This document shows, piece by piece, positions 18,505-28,570 of a stretch of 64,000 bases of DNA. The notes below the pieces were generated by a model, which saw nothing but the letters and a program-made list of their open reading frames with translations, did no database searches and was not told the origin of the DNA. Each line of letters begins with the position of its first letter. Position 1 is the stretch's first letter. Source of the DNA: Hyphomicrobiales bacterium (GTDB lineage Bacteria > Pseudomonadota > Alphaproteobacteria > Rhizobiales > Rhizobiaceae); contig UCIV01000017.1 of assembly GCA_900472575.1 (NCBI GenBank), positions 244,178-308,177 on the forward strand, in the 5' to 3' direction. The translations under genes and the position numbers were made by a program.

Positions 18505-19899
18505 ATGAATTCCTCAGACATCGCGCTTCTTGCGACAGCGCTCGGCAGCGTGATTTTCCTCGTCGTGCTGATCGTATCGCGCATCCGGCTGCATCCGCTC
18601 CTGGCGCTGATCATCACCTCCATCGGCGTCGGCCTTGTCACCGGCATGCCGGGCGAAAAGCTGATCAAGTCGATCGAGGCCGGTGCCGGCCACACGCTCG
18701 GCGCTGTCGGCCTCGTCGTGGCGCTCGGCGCCATGCTCGGCCGCATCCTGGCCGCCGGCGGCGTGACTGAAAGCATTGCCAATCTCATCATCACCAGAAC
18801 CTCCACCCGCATGCTGCCCTGGGCAATGGCGGGTGCCGCCTTCATCATCGGCATTCCGATGTTTTTCGAAGTCGGACTCGTCGTACTCCTGCCGCTGATC
18901 TTCAGCGTCGCGCGCAAGCTCGACGAGACCGGGAGCATCAAGGGCTCGGCTTACGTCTATGTCGGCGTCCCGGTCATTGCCGCACTTGCCTCGATGCATG
19001 GCATGGTGCCGCCGCATCCCGGCCCGCTAACGGCAATCGCCTCGCTTAACGCCAATATCGGCGCGACCATGCTCTACGGTTTCATCGCCGCCATTCCGGC
19101 AATCATTCTCGGCGGACCGGTCTATGGCGCGATCGTTACCCCGCGCCTCAAGGTCAAGCCAGATCAGGGGCTGATCGACCAGTTCTCGCAGGACGCAGCG
19201 GAGGGCGCATCGACGGGCCAGGCACCGCCTAGCCTCGGTCTCAGCCTGCTGACAGCGCTTCTGCCGGCGCTGCTGATGCTTTTCCATGCGATTGCCGAAC
19301 TTCTCCTGCCGAAGGGTTCAACGCTGCTGTCGATCACCGATTTCCTCGGCGATCCGGGCATCGCCATGCTGGTCGGCGTGCTGTTTGCCGCCTGGACGCT
19401 GATCATCAGCCGCGGCGGCAACAGCGAGCTTCTGCGCACGCAGCTGTCCGCCAGCGTCAAGCCGATCGCCAATGTTCTGCTGATCATCGCAGGCGGCGGG
19501 GCGTTCCAGCATGTTCTAGGAGATGCGAAAGTCGGGGATGCGATCATGCATCTGAGCCAGCAGTTCTCGCTTTCGCCGCTGCTTCTCGGCTGGATCATCT
19601 CGATGCTGCTCTCGGTCTCGACAGGGTCCGCCACGGTCGGCATCGTCGGCGCATCGGGACTGCTCGCGCCGCTTGTCGGACATGACCCGTCGCTCAATGC
19701 CTCGCTCCTGGCGCTCTCAGTCGGCTGCGGCTCGCTGTTCTTCAACTATGCCAACCATGCAGGTTTCTGGCTGGTGAAGGAATCCTTCGGCATGACGATG
19801 GGCGAAGCCACGGCAACCATCTCGATCATCCAGTCGATCGTCTCGGTGGTCGGGCTTGTGATGGTGCTACTGATGAACCTGGCGCCGCCGTTGGTGTGA
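18505..19899 (+). CDS. GntP-family gluconate/organic acid permease
   Basis: 464 aa with about 12 transmembrane helices. The family-typical HGMVPPHPGPL appears around residue 170, and the C-terminal half carries the STGSATVGIVGASGLLAP signature. GntP proteins are proton symporters for gluconate and related sugar acids. No catabolic gene for gluconate is adjacent, so the substrate is unassigned. It stands alone, divergent from glnE and convergent with the sensor kinase gene, and is followed directly by a RIME-like repeat. Confidence 0.88.
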   Translation: MNSSDIALLATALGSVIFLVVLIVSRIRLHPLLALIITSIGVGLVTGMPGEKLIKSIEAGAGHTLGAVGLVVALGAMLGRILAAGGVTESIANLIITRTSTRMLPWAMAGAAFIIGIPMFFEVGLVVLLPLIFSVARKLDETGSIKGSAYVYVGVPVIAALASMHGMVPPHPGPLTAIASLNANIGATMLYGFIAAIPAIILGGPVYGAIVTPRLKVKPDQGLIDQFSQDAAEGASTGQAPPSLGLSLLTALLPALLMLFHAIAELLLPKGSTLLSITDFLGDPGIAMLVGVLFAAWTLIISRGGNSELLRTQLSASVKPIANVLLIIAGGGAFQHVLGDAKVGDAIMHLSQQFSLSPLLLGWIISMLLSVSTGSATVGIVGASGLLAPLVGHDPSLNASLLALSVGCGSLFFNYANHAGFWLVKESFGMTMGEATATISIIQSIVSVVGLVMVLLMNLAPPLV

Positions 19900-19924
19900 G
19901 CGGCCACAGATGATGCGGAGAACT

Positions 19925-20055
19925 TCCCCCTCTGGCCTGCCGGCCATCTCCCCCACAAGGGGGGAGAAAAACCGCTGCAACCACCTGCCTCAATCATCCT
20001 TCAACAGTAAGCCCGGGTTAAGCCCTCCCCCTTGTGGGGAGGGTTTGGGAGGGGT
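19925..20055. repeat. RIME-like mosaic palindromic repeat, copy 1
   Basis: About 131 bp. The left unit CTGGCCTGCCGGCCATCTCC is followed by CCCCACAAGGGGGGAG, then a variable middle, and the right unit CCCTCCCCCTTGTGGGGAGG. It shares both ends with copies at 24571-24700 and 63851-64000. The organisation matches the rhizobial intergenic mosaic element family (RIME). It lies between convergent genes, where its palindromes could also act as a bidirectional terminator. Confidence 0.75.
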
Positions 20056-20068
20056 CTTTATTACCCTC

Positions 20069-21493
20069 TCACCCCTTCACCACCGGAAACACCATCGTCA
20101 CCGTCAGGCCCGGAGCCTCCGTCTTCGCCTCGTCGGTGGCGGAAAGCTCCAGTCTCCCGCCATGCAGTTCCATCACCGCCTCCACCAGCGATAGACCCAG
20201 CCCCGTACCCGGCTTCGAGCGGCTGGCATCCAACCGGAAGAAACGCTTGGTCACCTCACCACGCTTGTCGGCCGGTACGCCCGGACCGTTGTCGCTGACG
20301 GCCAGTCTCACCTCGCCGTTCTCGGACGAAAGCCTGACCTCTATCACCGGCGTCTCGCTACCTTCGCTGGCATATTTGATCGCGTTGTCGAGCAGATTGA
20401 ACATAGCCTGGCCGATCAGTTCGCGGTTGCCGTTGACGGAGATGCCTGGGTTGATCCCGGTGATCAGTGTTATGCCCGCCTCTTCTGCGACAGGCTCGTA
20501 AAGCTCGGCGCTGTCGGCGGAAACGGCAGAGAGATCGACGCTCGACATCTCCGCCGCGATCGATCCAGCCTCAACACGGGAGATCATCAGCAGCGCGTTG
20601 AAGGTGCGGATCAACTGGTCGGATTCGGCAATGATGCCTTCGAGCGCTGCCCTGCGTGCATCTTCATCATCCTCGCCCAGAGCGTCAGCCGCCTTGTTGC
20701 GCAGCCGTGTCAGCGGCGTCTTCAGGTCATGGGCGATATTGTCGGAAACCTGCCGCAGGCCTTCGTTCAGCTTTTCGATCCGGCCAAGCATGGCGTTCAG
20801 CGATCCCGACAGCCGGTCGAACTCGTCACCGGAGCGACCGACAGGAAGTCGCTGGGACAGGTCGCCGGCCATGATCTTCTGGCTCGCAGCCGACATGCGG
20901 TCGATGCGCTTCAGCGCATTGCGTCCGATACCGAACCAGATGACCAGTGCGCCCAGTCCCATGATTGCTAGCGCCACCATCAGCGCCTGCCGCACGATAT
21001 AACGGAAACGGCTCGGGTCACCGAGATCGCGACCGATCATCACCCGCAATCCGTTATCGACGCGCAGGACATTGGCGATGGCGAGATGTTTGCGCGATCC
21101 GCCGATCTCGGCATAGGGCTCGTAGGAAAAAGGCATGTTCGTCCAGCCCTCCTGGTCCAGCACGCCAGGCTGGACTGAGGAAACGTTGCCGGCCAGCATC
21201 TCGCCGTTCGGTCCGGCGATCACATAGAGATTTGCGCCCGGCTGGCGAGCGCGCCGCTCCATGATGCGCAGCAAGAGGTTGACGCCGCCGCGCTCATAGG
21301 CGCGCTGGATATCGGCCACTTCCTCGGTAATCGTCTGGCGCGTCTGCTGCACCAGCGTCTTTTCCGAAAGCGCCGTCACATAGATGACGAGAAACCCGGC
21401 GCAGATCGCGAACAGGAGGATATACAGCGCCGACAGCCTCACGGCCGTCGAGCGGAACATGAGGCGGGCGCGCTTGGCGATGCGGGAAAGCAT
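20069..21493 (-). CDS. Two-component sensor histidine kinase next to degP
   Basis: 474 aa. Two transmembrane helices (about 20-42 and 165-187) frame a periplasmic sensor of about 120 aa. HAMP follows, then HisKA with DNIAHDLKTPLTRLRN, then HATPase_c with NLLDNAIKYA, DNGPGVP and GTGLGLSLV. It autophosphorylates on the H-box His and should signal to the OmpR-type regulator whose stop overlaps its start (TAATG). Its position immediately after a degP-type protease suggests envelope-stress or heavy-metal-type sensing (inference). Confidence 0.9.
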   Translation of the reverse strand: MLSRIAKRARLMFRSTAVRLSALYILLFAICAGFLVIYVTALSEKTLVQQTRQTITEEVADIQRAYERGGVNLLLRIMERRARQPGANLYVIAGPNGEMLAGNVSSVQPGVLDQEGWTNMPFSYEPYAEIGGSRKHLAIANVLRVDNGLRVMIGRDLGDPSRFRYIVRQALMVALAIMGLGALVIWFGIGRNALKRIDRMSAASQKIMAGDLSQRLPVGRSGDEFDRLSGSLNAMLGRIEKLNEGLRQVSDNIAHDLKTPLTRLRNKAADALGEDDEDARRAALEGIIAESDQLIRTFNALLMISRVEAGSIAAEMSSVDLSAVSADSAELYEPVAEEAGITLITGINPGISVNGNRELIGQAMFNLLDNAIKYASEGSETPVIEVRLSSENGEVRLAVSDNGPGVPADKRGEVTKRFFRLDASRSKPGTGLGLSLVEAVMELHGGRLELSATDEAKTEAPGLTVTMVFPVVKG

Positions 21494-22170
21494 TACCCCT
21501 CGTCCTTGATCATGTAGCCGGCGCCGCGGATGGTCTTCAACAATGGCTTGTCGAAGTCCTTCTCGATCTTGGAGCGCAGGCGCGAGACATGCACGTCAAT
21601 GACATTCGTCTGCGGGTCGAAGTGATAGTCCCAGACGTTTTCGAGCAACATGGTGCGGGTCACGACCTGACCGGCATTCTTCATCAGGTATTCGAGCAGG
21701 CGGAATTCACGCGGCTGCAGCAGCACATCCTTGCCGGCGCGCTTGACCTCGTGAGAAAGCCGATCGAGCTCCAGGTCTCCGACCCGGTAGACCATGTCCT
21801 GTTCCGGCGTACCCTTGCGGCGGCCGAGCACCTCGACACGCGCAAGAAGTTCGGAAAAAGCGTAGGGTTTCGGCAGATAGTCGTCGCCACCGGCGCGCAG
21901 GCCGGTGACGCGGTCATCCACTTGGCCAAGCGCGGACAGGATCAGCACCGGCGCGTTGACGCCGCGCTTGCGCAATTCGCTGATGACCGACAGGCCATCG
22001 CGGCGCGGCAACATGCGGTCGATGACCATCACGTCGTAGGAATTCTCCGAGCCCATGAACAGGCCGCTTTCACCATCGCTGGCGTGGTCCACGATGATGC
22101 CGGCCTCGCGAAAGGCCTTGGTCATGTAGGCTGCCGCCTCGAGGTCGTCTTCGATAACCAGAATCTTCAT
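21493..22170 (-). CDS. OmpR/PhoB-type response regulator
   Basis: 225 aa. Receiver domain with the acidic pair E7/D8/D9, phospho-acceptor Asp51 (VMVIDRMLP) and the conserved Lys in LPKPYAFSE. A winged-helix trans_reg_C domain ends in TIRGAGYMIKDE. The domain begins at ATG 22170, chosen by family length. An in-frame ATG at 22251 has a better Shine-Dalgarno (GGAGA) and would add 27 residues of low complexity, so the true start is open. It is co-transcribed with the downstream kinase gene (1-nt overlap) and lies about 200 nt after degP. Confidence 0.9.
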   Translation of the reverse strand: MKILVIEDDLEAAAYMTKAFREAGIIVDHASDGESGLFMGSENSYDVMVIDRMLPRRDGLSVISELRKRGVNAPVLILSALGQVDDRVTGLRAGGDDYLPKPYAFSELLARVEVLGRRKGTPEQDMVYRVGDLELDRLSHEVKRAGKDVLLQPREFRLLEYLMKNAGQVVTRTMLLENVWDYHFDPQTNVIDVHVSRLRSKIEKDFDKPLLKTIRGAGYMIKDEG

Positions 22171-22371
22171 ATGCGGGACAATAGCCTCGGCGGAAACATT
22201 TGCACTATCGGAATCTTCCGTATTGGCCGAGGAAAACGACGGGGTCTGCATGATGGTCTCCGTTACAAGAAGAGCGCCGACGTTTCCGGCGGCGCCCCTT
22301 GATGAGCTTGATCCTGCGGCTGGGCCTGGAGGTGCCACCCCCGCAATGTCACTCAGATGTTTTGCGCGGCA

Positions 22372-23946
22372 TCAGCCTTCGTTGATCGGCAGAGCGACGA
22401 AGCGGCTGGAACCATCGGCCTCGACCTGGAAGAGCGCACGGGTGCGACCGTCCTTCTTGGCCTGTTCGAGAACCTTGCCGACATCGGCTGCGCTTTCGAC
22501 CTTCTTGTTGTTGACCGAAAGAATCTTCTCGCCGTTCTTCAGGCCGCGGGCGGCTGCTTCGCTGTCCGGATCGACATCGGTCACGGAAAGGCCGGAGCCG
22601 TCCTCAGCCGGGGCAACGGTGATGCCGAGGCTTGCCAGCGCCTGTTCGCTTGCCGGAGCCGGATCGTCCGGCTGCGTGGGCTCAGCGGAAGCAGCCTCAT
22701 CGCTTGCCATGTTGCCGAGCGTCACCGGAATGGTCTGCTTCTTGCCGTCGCGCCACAGATCGACATCGACCTTGGTATTCGGCGTAAAGGCTGCGACACG
22801 GCGGGCGAGATCACGGGCATCCTTGATCGGCTGGCCGTTGACCGCCTGAACAACGTCACCCTGCTTGATGCCTGCCTTCTGACCCGGAGAGCCTTCCTGC
22901 GGAGCAACGACCAGCGCACCGGAAGCTTCCTTCAGACCGAGCGAGTCGGCAATGTCCTGCGTTACCGGCTGGATCTGCACACCAAGCCAGCCGCGCTCGA
23001 CCTTGCCGTCCTTCATCAGGTCGGCGATCACGTCCTTGGCGGTGGAGGCAGGGATCGCGAAGGCGATACCGACATTGCCGCCCGACGGCGAGAAGATCGC
23101 GGTATTGATGCCGACAACCTGACCGTTCAGGTCGAAAGTCGGGCCGCCCGAGTTGCCGCGGTTCACGGCTGCGTCGACCTGGATATAGTCGTCATATGGG
23201 CCGGAGCCGATGTCACGGCCACGGGCCGAAACGATACCGGCAGTCACGGTGCCGCCGAGGCCGAACGGATTGCCAACTGCGACAACCCAGTCACCGACGC
23301 GAACCTTGCTGTCATCGGCAAAGGAGACATAGGTGAACTTACGGGCCGGCGCATCGACCTTCAGGAGCGCTAGGTCGGTACGGCTGTCCTTGCCGACCAG
23401 CTTGGCATCAAGTTCGGTGCCATCGTTCAGCACGACCGTATAGGCCTGTCCATCGGAAACGACGTGGTTGTTGGTGACGATGTAACCGTCTTCGGAAATG
23501 AAGAAGCCGGAGCCCTGGGCAGTCGGACGCAGGTGGTGCGGACGATTTGGCCCGCCGGGGCCACCGCGCTCTGCGCGGTCACGCGGGCCTGCGCCCGGGC
23601 CTGGGCCACCGGGACCACCCTGGCCGCCGAATTCCTTGAAGAAACGCTTCAGCGGGTGATCGTCAGGCAGCTGGTCGAAACCGCGGCCACCGAAGTTGAA
23701 GGAGAAATTGCTGTTGTCGTCGGAGGCCGGCTGGGCGTCGGACTGGACGCGAACGGAAACGACGGCGGGGGAAACCGCAGACACGACGTCCGCGAAGCTC
23801 GGTGCCTGCGGCGCCGTTACCGAAACCGGAGCAGCAAATGAGGACATGACCTGGCCTGAGATGCCGGTGGACAGCATGACGGCGGCAAGGCCGGCAACGG
23901 TCGAGGTCTTCAGCACTGTCTTGAGGGAGGGACGTCCAAACGTCAT
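22372..23946 (-). CDS. degP: DegP/HtrA-type periplasmic serine protease
   Basis: 524 aa. An N-terminal export signal (about 1-38) precedes a trypsin-like domain with catalytic triad His161 (VTNNHVV), Asp191 (RTDLALLK) and Ser266 (GNSGGP), then two PDZ domains (about 285-380 and 425-515). A Gly/Pro-rich loop (about 105-140) lies before the catalytic domain, in the LA-loop region. It degrades and refolds misfolded periplasmic proteins. The start at 23946 is preferred over an upstream ATG at 24012, which would put a charged stretch ahead of the signal. It sits between ccmH and the two-component pair, as I recall around rhizobial degP1. Confidence 0.93.
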   Translation of the reverse strand: MTFGRPSLKTVLKTSTVAGLAAVMLSTGISGQVMSSFAAPVSVTAPQAPSFADVVSAVSPAVVSVRVQSDAQPASDDNSNFSFNFGGRGFDQLPDDHPLKRFFKEFGGQGGPGGPGPGAGPRDRAERGGPGGPNRPHHLRPTAQGSGFFISEDGYIVTNNHVVSDGQAYTVVLNDGTELDAKLVGKDSRTDLALLKVDAPARKFTYVSFADDSKVRVGDWVVAVGNPFGLGGTVTAGIVSARGRDIGSGPYDDYIQVDAAVNRGNSGGPTFDLNGQVVGINTAIFSPSGGNVGIAFAIPASTAKDVIADLMKDGKVERGWLGVQIQPVTQDIADSLGLKEASGALVVAPQEGSPGQKAGIKQGDVVQAVNGQPIKDARDLARRVAAFTPNTKVDVDLWRDGKKQTIPVTLGNMASDEAASAEPTQPDDPAPASEQALASLGITVAPAEDGSGLSVTDVDPDSEAAARGLKNGEKILSVNNKKVESAADVGKVLEQAKKDGRTRALFQVEADGSSRFVALPINEG

Positions 23947-24113
23947 GGTGAAAGCTACCTTCTTCTCTTCGTCACTCAATCTTGGCCAGGCTGCCGATGG
24001 GCAACCCGCCATTGTTCGATGAGACAGATATAGGCGCCGTCACCTTAACTGCAGGTGGCTAGAGCATGAAATGTTCGTAATATTTCGAAATATCCGGCCC
24101 GTTGGTCCAAGAC

Positions 24114-24713
24114 CTATTTGCCGAGCAATTCGTCGATCTTCGCTTTCTCTTCGGCACTTAACACCTCGGAAGGACGCCGCGCAGGCCTGCTCCTGACAAA
24201 AATGACGAGAGCGAAAATACCCGCGATCAGAAGTCCGATCGGCATGGACCAGAGAATGATCGTCTTGCCGCTGAGCCGCGGATTGAGAAGAACGAATTCG
24301 CCGTAACGCGACACGACGTAATCGACAACCTGTTTGTCCGTATCGCCATCGGTCAGCCGCTGGCGGACAAGGACGCGCAGATCCTTGGCAAGCTCGGCGT
24401 TGCTGTCATCGATCGACTGGTTCTGGCAGACCATGCAACGCAACTGCGCCGAAATCTGCCGCGCACGCTGTTCGAGTGCCGGATCTTTCAACACCTCGTC
24501 CGGATTGACGGCGAAGGCTTGGATGGGGGTGAGGAGGAGGAAAAGAGCGATCAGGAGTTTGGTGATATTTCCCCTTCTGGCCTGCCGGCCATCTCCCCCA
24601 CAAGGGGGGAGAAAATCCGTGGCACCGTCTTGCCCGAATCTAGAGTCGAGGGCGGGGCGATAAAGCCCCTCCCCCTTGTGGGGAGGGGTTGGGGAGGGGT
24701 TTTGACAATTCAT
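24114..24713 (-). CDS. ccmH: Cytochrome c maturation protein CcmH (CycL) with repeat-derived N-terminus
   Basis: 199 aa as read from ATG 24713. CcmH is the membrane-anchored thiol reductant of apocytochrome c. The normal part begins near [11 protein letters not shown] (signal segment about 50-68), has the redox motif LRCMVCQNQ (CMVC at 93-96), the family [11 protein letters not shown] helix and a C-terminal transmembrane helix. The ATG overlaps the ccmF stop as ATGA, with GGAG 8 nt upstream. Between this ATG and the signal segment lies a RIME-like repeat (24571-24700) that stays open in frame and would add about 49 residues. Alternative starts without ATG are ATC at 24566 (AAGGGG nearby) or CTG at 24554. 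Protein identity is certain; the start is not. Confidence 0.9.
   Translation of the reverse strand: MNCQNPSPTPPHKGEGLYRPALDSRFGQDGATDFLPPCGGDGRQARRGNITKLLIALFLLLTPIQAFAVNPDEVLKDPALEQRARQISAQLRCMVCQNQSIDDSNAELAKDLRVLVRQRLTDGDTDKQVVDYVVSRYGEFVLLNPRLSGKTIILWSMPIGLLIAGIFALVIFVRSRPARRPSEVLSAEEKAKIDELLGK
24571..24700. repeat. RIME-like repeat, copy 2, inside the 5' end of ccmH
   Basis: About 130 bp, with the same left (CTGGCCTGCCGGCCATCTCC) and right (CCCTCCCCCTTGTGGGGAGG) units as copy 1 but a different middle. It separates the ccmF stop/ccmH ATG overlap from the ccmH signal peptide codons. It contains no stop codon in the ccmH frame. Confidence 0.8.
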
Positions 24714-26698
24714 TCCGCCGGCTCCATCACCACCTTGACCGGCTTGGCCTTCCTCGACGGTGCGCCGACGCGCAAGCGTCGATCCGACAGAGACACGAAA
24801 CCACCGACCATCATGATCAGGCAGCCGCCCCAGATGCACAGGATCAGAGGCTTCCACCAGATGCGCACGACGATGCCACCGCCATCCATCGGGTCACCGA
24901 GAGAGACATAAAGCTGGCTGAGCCCGAAGGTCAGGATGCCGGCTTCCGTGGTCGGCATGCGACGCGCCGTATAAAGCCGCTTGGACGACCAGACATCGGA
25001 GACCACAGCGCCACCGGAGCTCACCGAAAAATGCCCCCGCTCCTCGGTGAAGTTCGGGCCGACAGCTTCGCGAAAACCGTCGAAGGTCAGCGAATAACCG
25101 CCGGCGTCCGCCGTCTGCCCCTGATTCATCTCGACGACATGTTCGGTGCTGAAAGCCGATGCGGCAACAATACCGACAACGGTCACGCCGAGGCCGAAAT
25201 GGGCGAATGCCGTACCCCAGGCCGAGCGCGGCAGGCCTTTCAAGCGGGCAAACGAGGTCATCACCGGCAGTTTACCGAAGTTGCCGCGATACCACAGATC
25301 GGCGATCGCGCCGAGCATGCCCCAGCAACCGATTGCCAGTCCAAAGATCGCAAGGACCGGCCCGCCATTCTGCATATACCAGAGCAGCAGACCCAGAAGC
25401 AGCGCAAGGCCGGCAAAAACCCAGAGCCGCTGCAGCGCCCCATAAAGATCGGCCCGCTTCCAGGCAAGCATCGGCCCGAGCGGAACGGCGATCAGAAGCG
25501 GCAGCATCAACAGGCCGAAGGTCATGTTGAAGAACGGTGCACCAACCGAGATTTTTTCACCCGTCAGGGTTTCCAGCACCAGCGGATAGAGCGTTCCGGT
25601 CAAGACGGTCGCAGTCGAAACCGTCAGGATCAGGTTGTTCAGCACCAGCGAACCTTCGCGCGATATCGGCGCGAACAGGCCACCAGCCTTCAAGGTCGGC
25701 GCCCGCCATGCAAACAGCATGAACGCTCCGCCGATAAAGATCGCCAGAATGCAGAGGATAAAGATACCGCGCGACGGATCGGTGGCAAACGCATGGACCG
25801 AAGTCAGCACGCCGGAGCGCACAAGGAAGGTACCTAGCAACGACAGCGAAAAGGTCATGATCGCGAGAAGCACGGTCCAGATTTTCAAGGCCTCACGCTT
25901 TTCCATGACCAGTGCCGAATGCAGGAGGGCCGTGCCGGCGAGCCAGGGCATGAAGGAGGCGTTTTCGACCGGATCCCAGAACCACCAGCCGCCCCAGCCG
26001 AGTTCGTAATAGGCCCAGTAGGAGCCCATAGCGATGCCGGCGGTCAGGAAGGTCCATGCGGCGAGCGTCCATGGGCGCACCCAACGTGCCCATGCCGCAT
26101 CGATGCGGCCTTCCATCAGCGCCGCCACGGCAAAGGAGAAGCAGACGGAAAAGCCGACATAACCGAGATAGAGAAGCGGCGGATGGATGGCGAGGCCGAA
26201 ATCCTGAAGGATCGGGTTCAAATCCTGCCCTTCAGCCGGCGCCGGATCGAGGCGCAGGAACGGATTGGAGGTCAGAAGGATGAACAGCAGGAAGGCCAGG
26301 CTGATCCAGGCCTGCACGGCCAGAACATTGGCCTTCAGCGTCTCGGGAATATTGCGGCCAAAGACGGCGACCAGAGCGCTGAAGAAAACGAGGATCAGCA
26401 GCCATAGCATCATCGAGCCTTCGTGATTGCCCCAGACACCGGAATATTTGTAGATCAGCGGCATCAGCGAATGGGAATTCTCCCAGACGTTCTTCACCGA
26501 AAAGTCGGAAACCACATAGGCCCAGGTCAGCGCGGCGAATGACAGCGCCACGAGGCCGAACATGACGAGCGAACCGGTCGTCGCCACCGCCATCATGCTG
26601 GCGTCACGCCGATGGACGCCGATCAGCGGAAGGATAGAAACGATGATTGCGGTCGCAAGCGCCAGAACCAGCGCGAAATGGCCGATCTCGACGATCAT
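24710..26698 (-). CDS. ccmF: Heme lyase CcmF (CycK)
   Basis: 662 aa polytopic inner-membrane protein with about 15 helices. The tryptophan-rich heme-handling WWD motif is present ([20 protein letters not shown], around residue 240), as are the conserved periplasmic histidines of the family. With CcmH and CcmI it ligates heme to apocytochrome c at CXXCH. The start overlaps the ccmE stop by 4 nt (ATGA), so it is translationally coupled. The stop overlaps the ccmH ATG. Confidence 0.96.
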   Translation of the reverse strand: MIVEIGHFALVLALATAIIVSILPLIGVHRRDASMMAVATTGSLVMFGLVALSFAALTWAYVVSDFSVKNVWENSHSLMPLIYKYSGVWGNHEGSMMLWLLILVFFSALVAVFGRNIPETLKANVLAVQAWISLAFLLFILLTSNPFLRLDPAPAEGQDLNPILQDFGLAIHPPLLYLGYVGFSVCFSFAVAALMEGRIDAAWARWVRPWTLAAWTFLTAGIAMGSYWAYYELGWGGWWFWDPVENASFMPWLAGTALLHSALVMEKREALKIWTVLLAIMTFSLSLLGTFLVRSGVLTSVHAFATDPSRGIFILCILAIFIGGAFMLFAWRAPTLKAGGLFAPISREGSLVLNNLILTVSTATVLTGTLYPLVLETLTGEKISVGAPFFNMTFGLLMLPLLIAVPLGPMLAWKRADLYGALQRLWVFAGLALLLGLLLWYMQNGGPVLAIFGLAIGCWGMLGAIADLWYRGNFGKLPVMTSFARLKGLPRSAWGTAFAHFGLGVTVVGIVAASAFSTEHVVEMNQGQTADAGGYSLTFDGFREAVGPNFTEERGHFSVSSGGAVVSDVWSSKRLYTARRMPTTEAGILTFGLSQLYVSLGDPMDGGGIVVRIWWKPLILCIWGGCLIMMVGGFVSLSDRRLRVGAPSRKAKPVKVVMEPAE

Positions 26699-27198
26699 GG
26701 CGTAGTGCTCCCGACAACCTGTCCGCTCTTGGCATCCTTGGCCGGCGCCATGCCCTTGCCGGTTCCGTCCTCCCAGACACCATCCTTTTTCAGCCGGTCG
26801 GCCACTTCCTTGGGCATGTAGTTCTCGTCATGCTTGGCAAGCACGCTGTCAGCCACGAAAGCATGCGTCGCGGCATCGAAGGAACCTTCGGTGACAACCC
26901 CCTGCCCCTCGCGGAACAGGTCGGGAAGGATGCCGGTATAGCTCACAGGCACGGTCGCCTTGCCGTCGGTCACGGTAAAGCTCACAGTAGACCCCTGCCC
27001 GCGCTTCACCGATCCATCCTCCACCAGACCGCCGAGCCGGATGCGGGTTCCAGGCTGCAGATTGGCCGTGGCCAGATCGCCCGGCATGAAGAAGTAAGCG
27101 ACGGACTGCGAGAAGGCGAACATCACGAGGAAGACGGCGATGATGATAAAGCTCATGCCGCCGGCGATTACGGCCAATCGTTTCTGCTTGCGCGTCAT
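26695..27198 (-). CDS. ccmE: Heme chaperone CcmE (CycJ)
   Basis: 167 aa. An N-terminal membrane anchor (about 8-32) is followed by an OB-fold periplasmic domain. The covalent heme-binding His123 lies in LAKHDENY, with Tyr127 of the H-x-x-x-Y motif. It accepts heme from CcmC and passes it to CcmF. It overlaps ccmI upstream and ccmF downstream by 4 nt each, giving a tight ccmI-ccmE-ccmF order. CcmABCD are not in this window. Confidence 0.96.
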   Translation of the reverse strand: MTRKQKRLAVIAGGMSFIIIAVFLVMFAFSQSVAYFFMPGDLATANLQPGTRIRLGGLVEDGSVKRGQGSTVSFTVTDGKATVPVSYTGILPDLFREGQGVVTEGSFDAATHAFVADSVLAKHDENYMPKEVADRLKKDGVWEDGTGKGMAPAKDAKSGQVVGSTTP

Positions 27199-28385
27199 TG
27201 GGTTACTCCCATCTTGGGGGTGGCTCCCGGATTTTCCGCGCCTTCGGCCGACAGTCCTATTTCCTGTGCGAGCGCGATCAATTGTCTGCCCTCGTTTCCA
27301 TCGGCGGGGAAATGCTCCAGCCCGGTCTTCAAGGCGGCTTCAGCCTTCTGTCTGTCCCCGAGCACCATGTAGGATCTTACCAGCCTCAGCCAGCCCTCGA
27401 TATTGTTCGGATCCGATTCCAGCTTTGATGCGAGGCTGTCGACCATGCCGCGGATCATGTCCTGGCGATCACCCTGCGACATATCCTGCGCTGCGGCTAC
27501 ATCATCAGCGTTCGGGCCGCCCAGAGAAGGCGGCGCGGCAGGCACCGCAACGGTGCCGCCATTCTTGGCGATATGTTCGTTGATCAGGCCCATCCACGGA
27601 GCATCGCGGGGCGAAGCCTTGGCGATCTCCTCGAAGGTCGCTTTCGCGTCAGCCGCCTTGCCGGCCTGTTCCTGTGCCACGCCAACATAAAAGCGCGCGC
27701 GCACATCACCCGGCTCCAGCCGAACCGCTTGCTCGAAGGCAGAGCGGGCGTCCTCGGTCACGATACCATCATTGGCAACGACCAGCGTCTCGCCGAGGCC
27801 CGACAGACGTGCCGCATTGGGTCCGATCAAGCGAATCGCATTTCGATAAGCAAGTTCGGCGTCCCCAAGCCGTGCAGTGCGGAAATAGATCGGAGCCAGA
27901 ATATCCCAGCCGGAACCATCGTTCGGATTCTGCGCAAGATGCCGCTCGGCTTTCGCCACCAGCAGCGACATGTCATTGCCTGGGTTCGCCAGCCGCGCGT
28001 CCAGCGGCTGATCGGGCAAACCTGGGCTGCCCAGCATGATGTAGAGACAGAGCCCGATAGCAGGCGGCGCGACAGTCACGATACCGATCGCCATCCTGCG
28101 TAATCCGCTCGTCTTTGCCGCGTCCGCAGCATCTACATTTTCCTTGCCCGCAGCGGCCAGCAACCGGCGACCGATCTCGGCGCGCGCATATTCCGCTTCC
28201 TCGGCGCTGATCAGGCCGCCGGCACGATCCCGGTCGAGTTCCTTCATCTGGTCACGATAGACCTCGATCTCTCCGGCATTGTCAGGCGCAAGGGCCTCGG
28301 GACGCCGATAGAGCGGATAAAGCAGCGCTGCAGCGACGATTGCCGTCATGAGCGCAAGAAGGATCCATAAAATCATGTTCGCCAA
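27195..28385 (-). CDS. ccmI: Cytochrome c maturation protein CcmI (CycH)
   Basis: 396 aa. Two N-terminal transmembrane helices (about 3-22 and 93-113) flank a short cytoplasmic segment. The rest is periplasmic, with TPR-like repeats (about 135-390) that bind apocytochrome c. The segment [20 protein letters not shown] is typical of the family. First gene of the ccmIEFH (cycHJKL) operon. In Rhizobium leguminosarum this operon lies beside feuPQ and affects iron acquisition (established literature), matching the layout here. Confidence 0.95.
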   Translation of the reverse strand: MANMILWILLALMTAIVAAALLYPLYRRPEALAPDNAGEIEVYRDQMKELDRDRAGGLISAEEAEYARAEIGRRLLAAAGKENVDAADAAKTSGLRRMAIGIVTVAPPAIGLCLYIMLGSPGLPDQPLDARLANPGNDMSLLVAKAERHLAQNPNDGSGWDILAPIYFRTARLGDAELAYRNAIRLIGPNAARLSGLGETLVVANDGIVTEDARSAFEQAVRLEPGDVRARFYVGVAQEQAGKAADAKATFEEIAKASPRDAPWMGLINEHIAKNGGTVAVPAAPPSLGGPNADDVAAAQDMSQGDRQDMIRGMVDSLASKLESDPNNIEGWLRLVRSYMVLGDRQKAEAALKTGLEHFPADGNEGRQLIALAQEIGLSAEGAENPGATPKMGVTQ

Positions 28386-28570
28386 TTACTGCAACGGCGG
28401 TGACATTCCAATCGGTCCCATGCCGTTGACGTGAATTTGAGAGATCTCCGTGGCCCATGGCCACGCCACGGGCCAGGTCTTTAGAACGTTTCAAGACTGA
28501 TGGGAATGTCTATCGACTACTATGACCTGTATCAAATTCACGAATCCGTGCGGGCATATCCGACACGAAT

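Noticed and set aside
26210..26240. GGTTCAAATCC resembling a tRNA T-arm
   Set aside because: It lies inside the coding sequence of ccmF, and no acceptor or anticodon stem is present.
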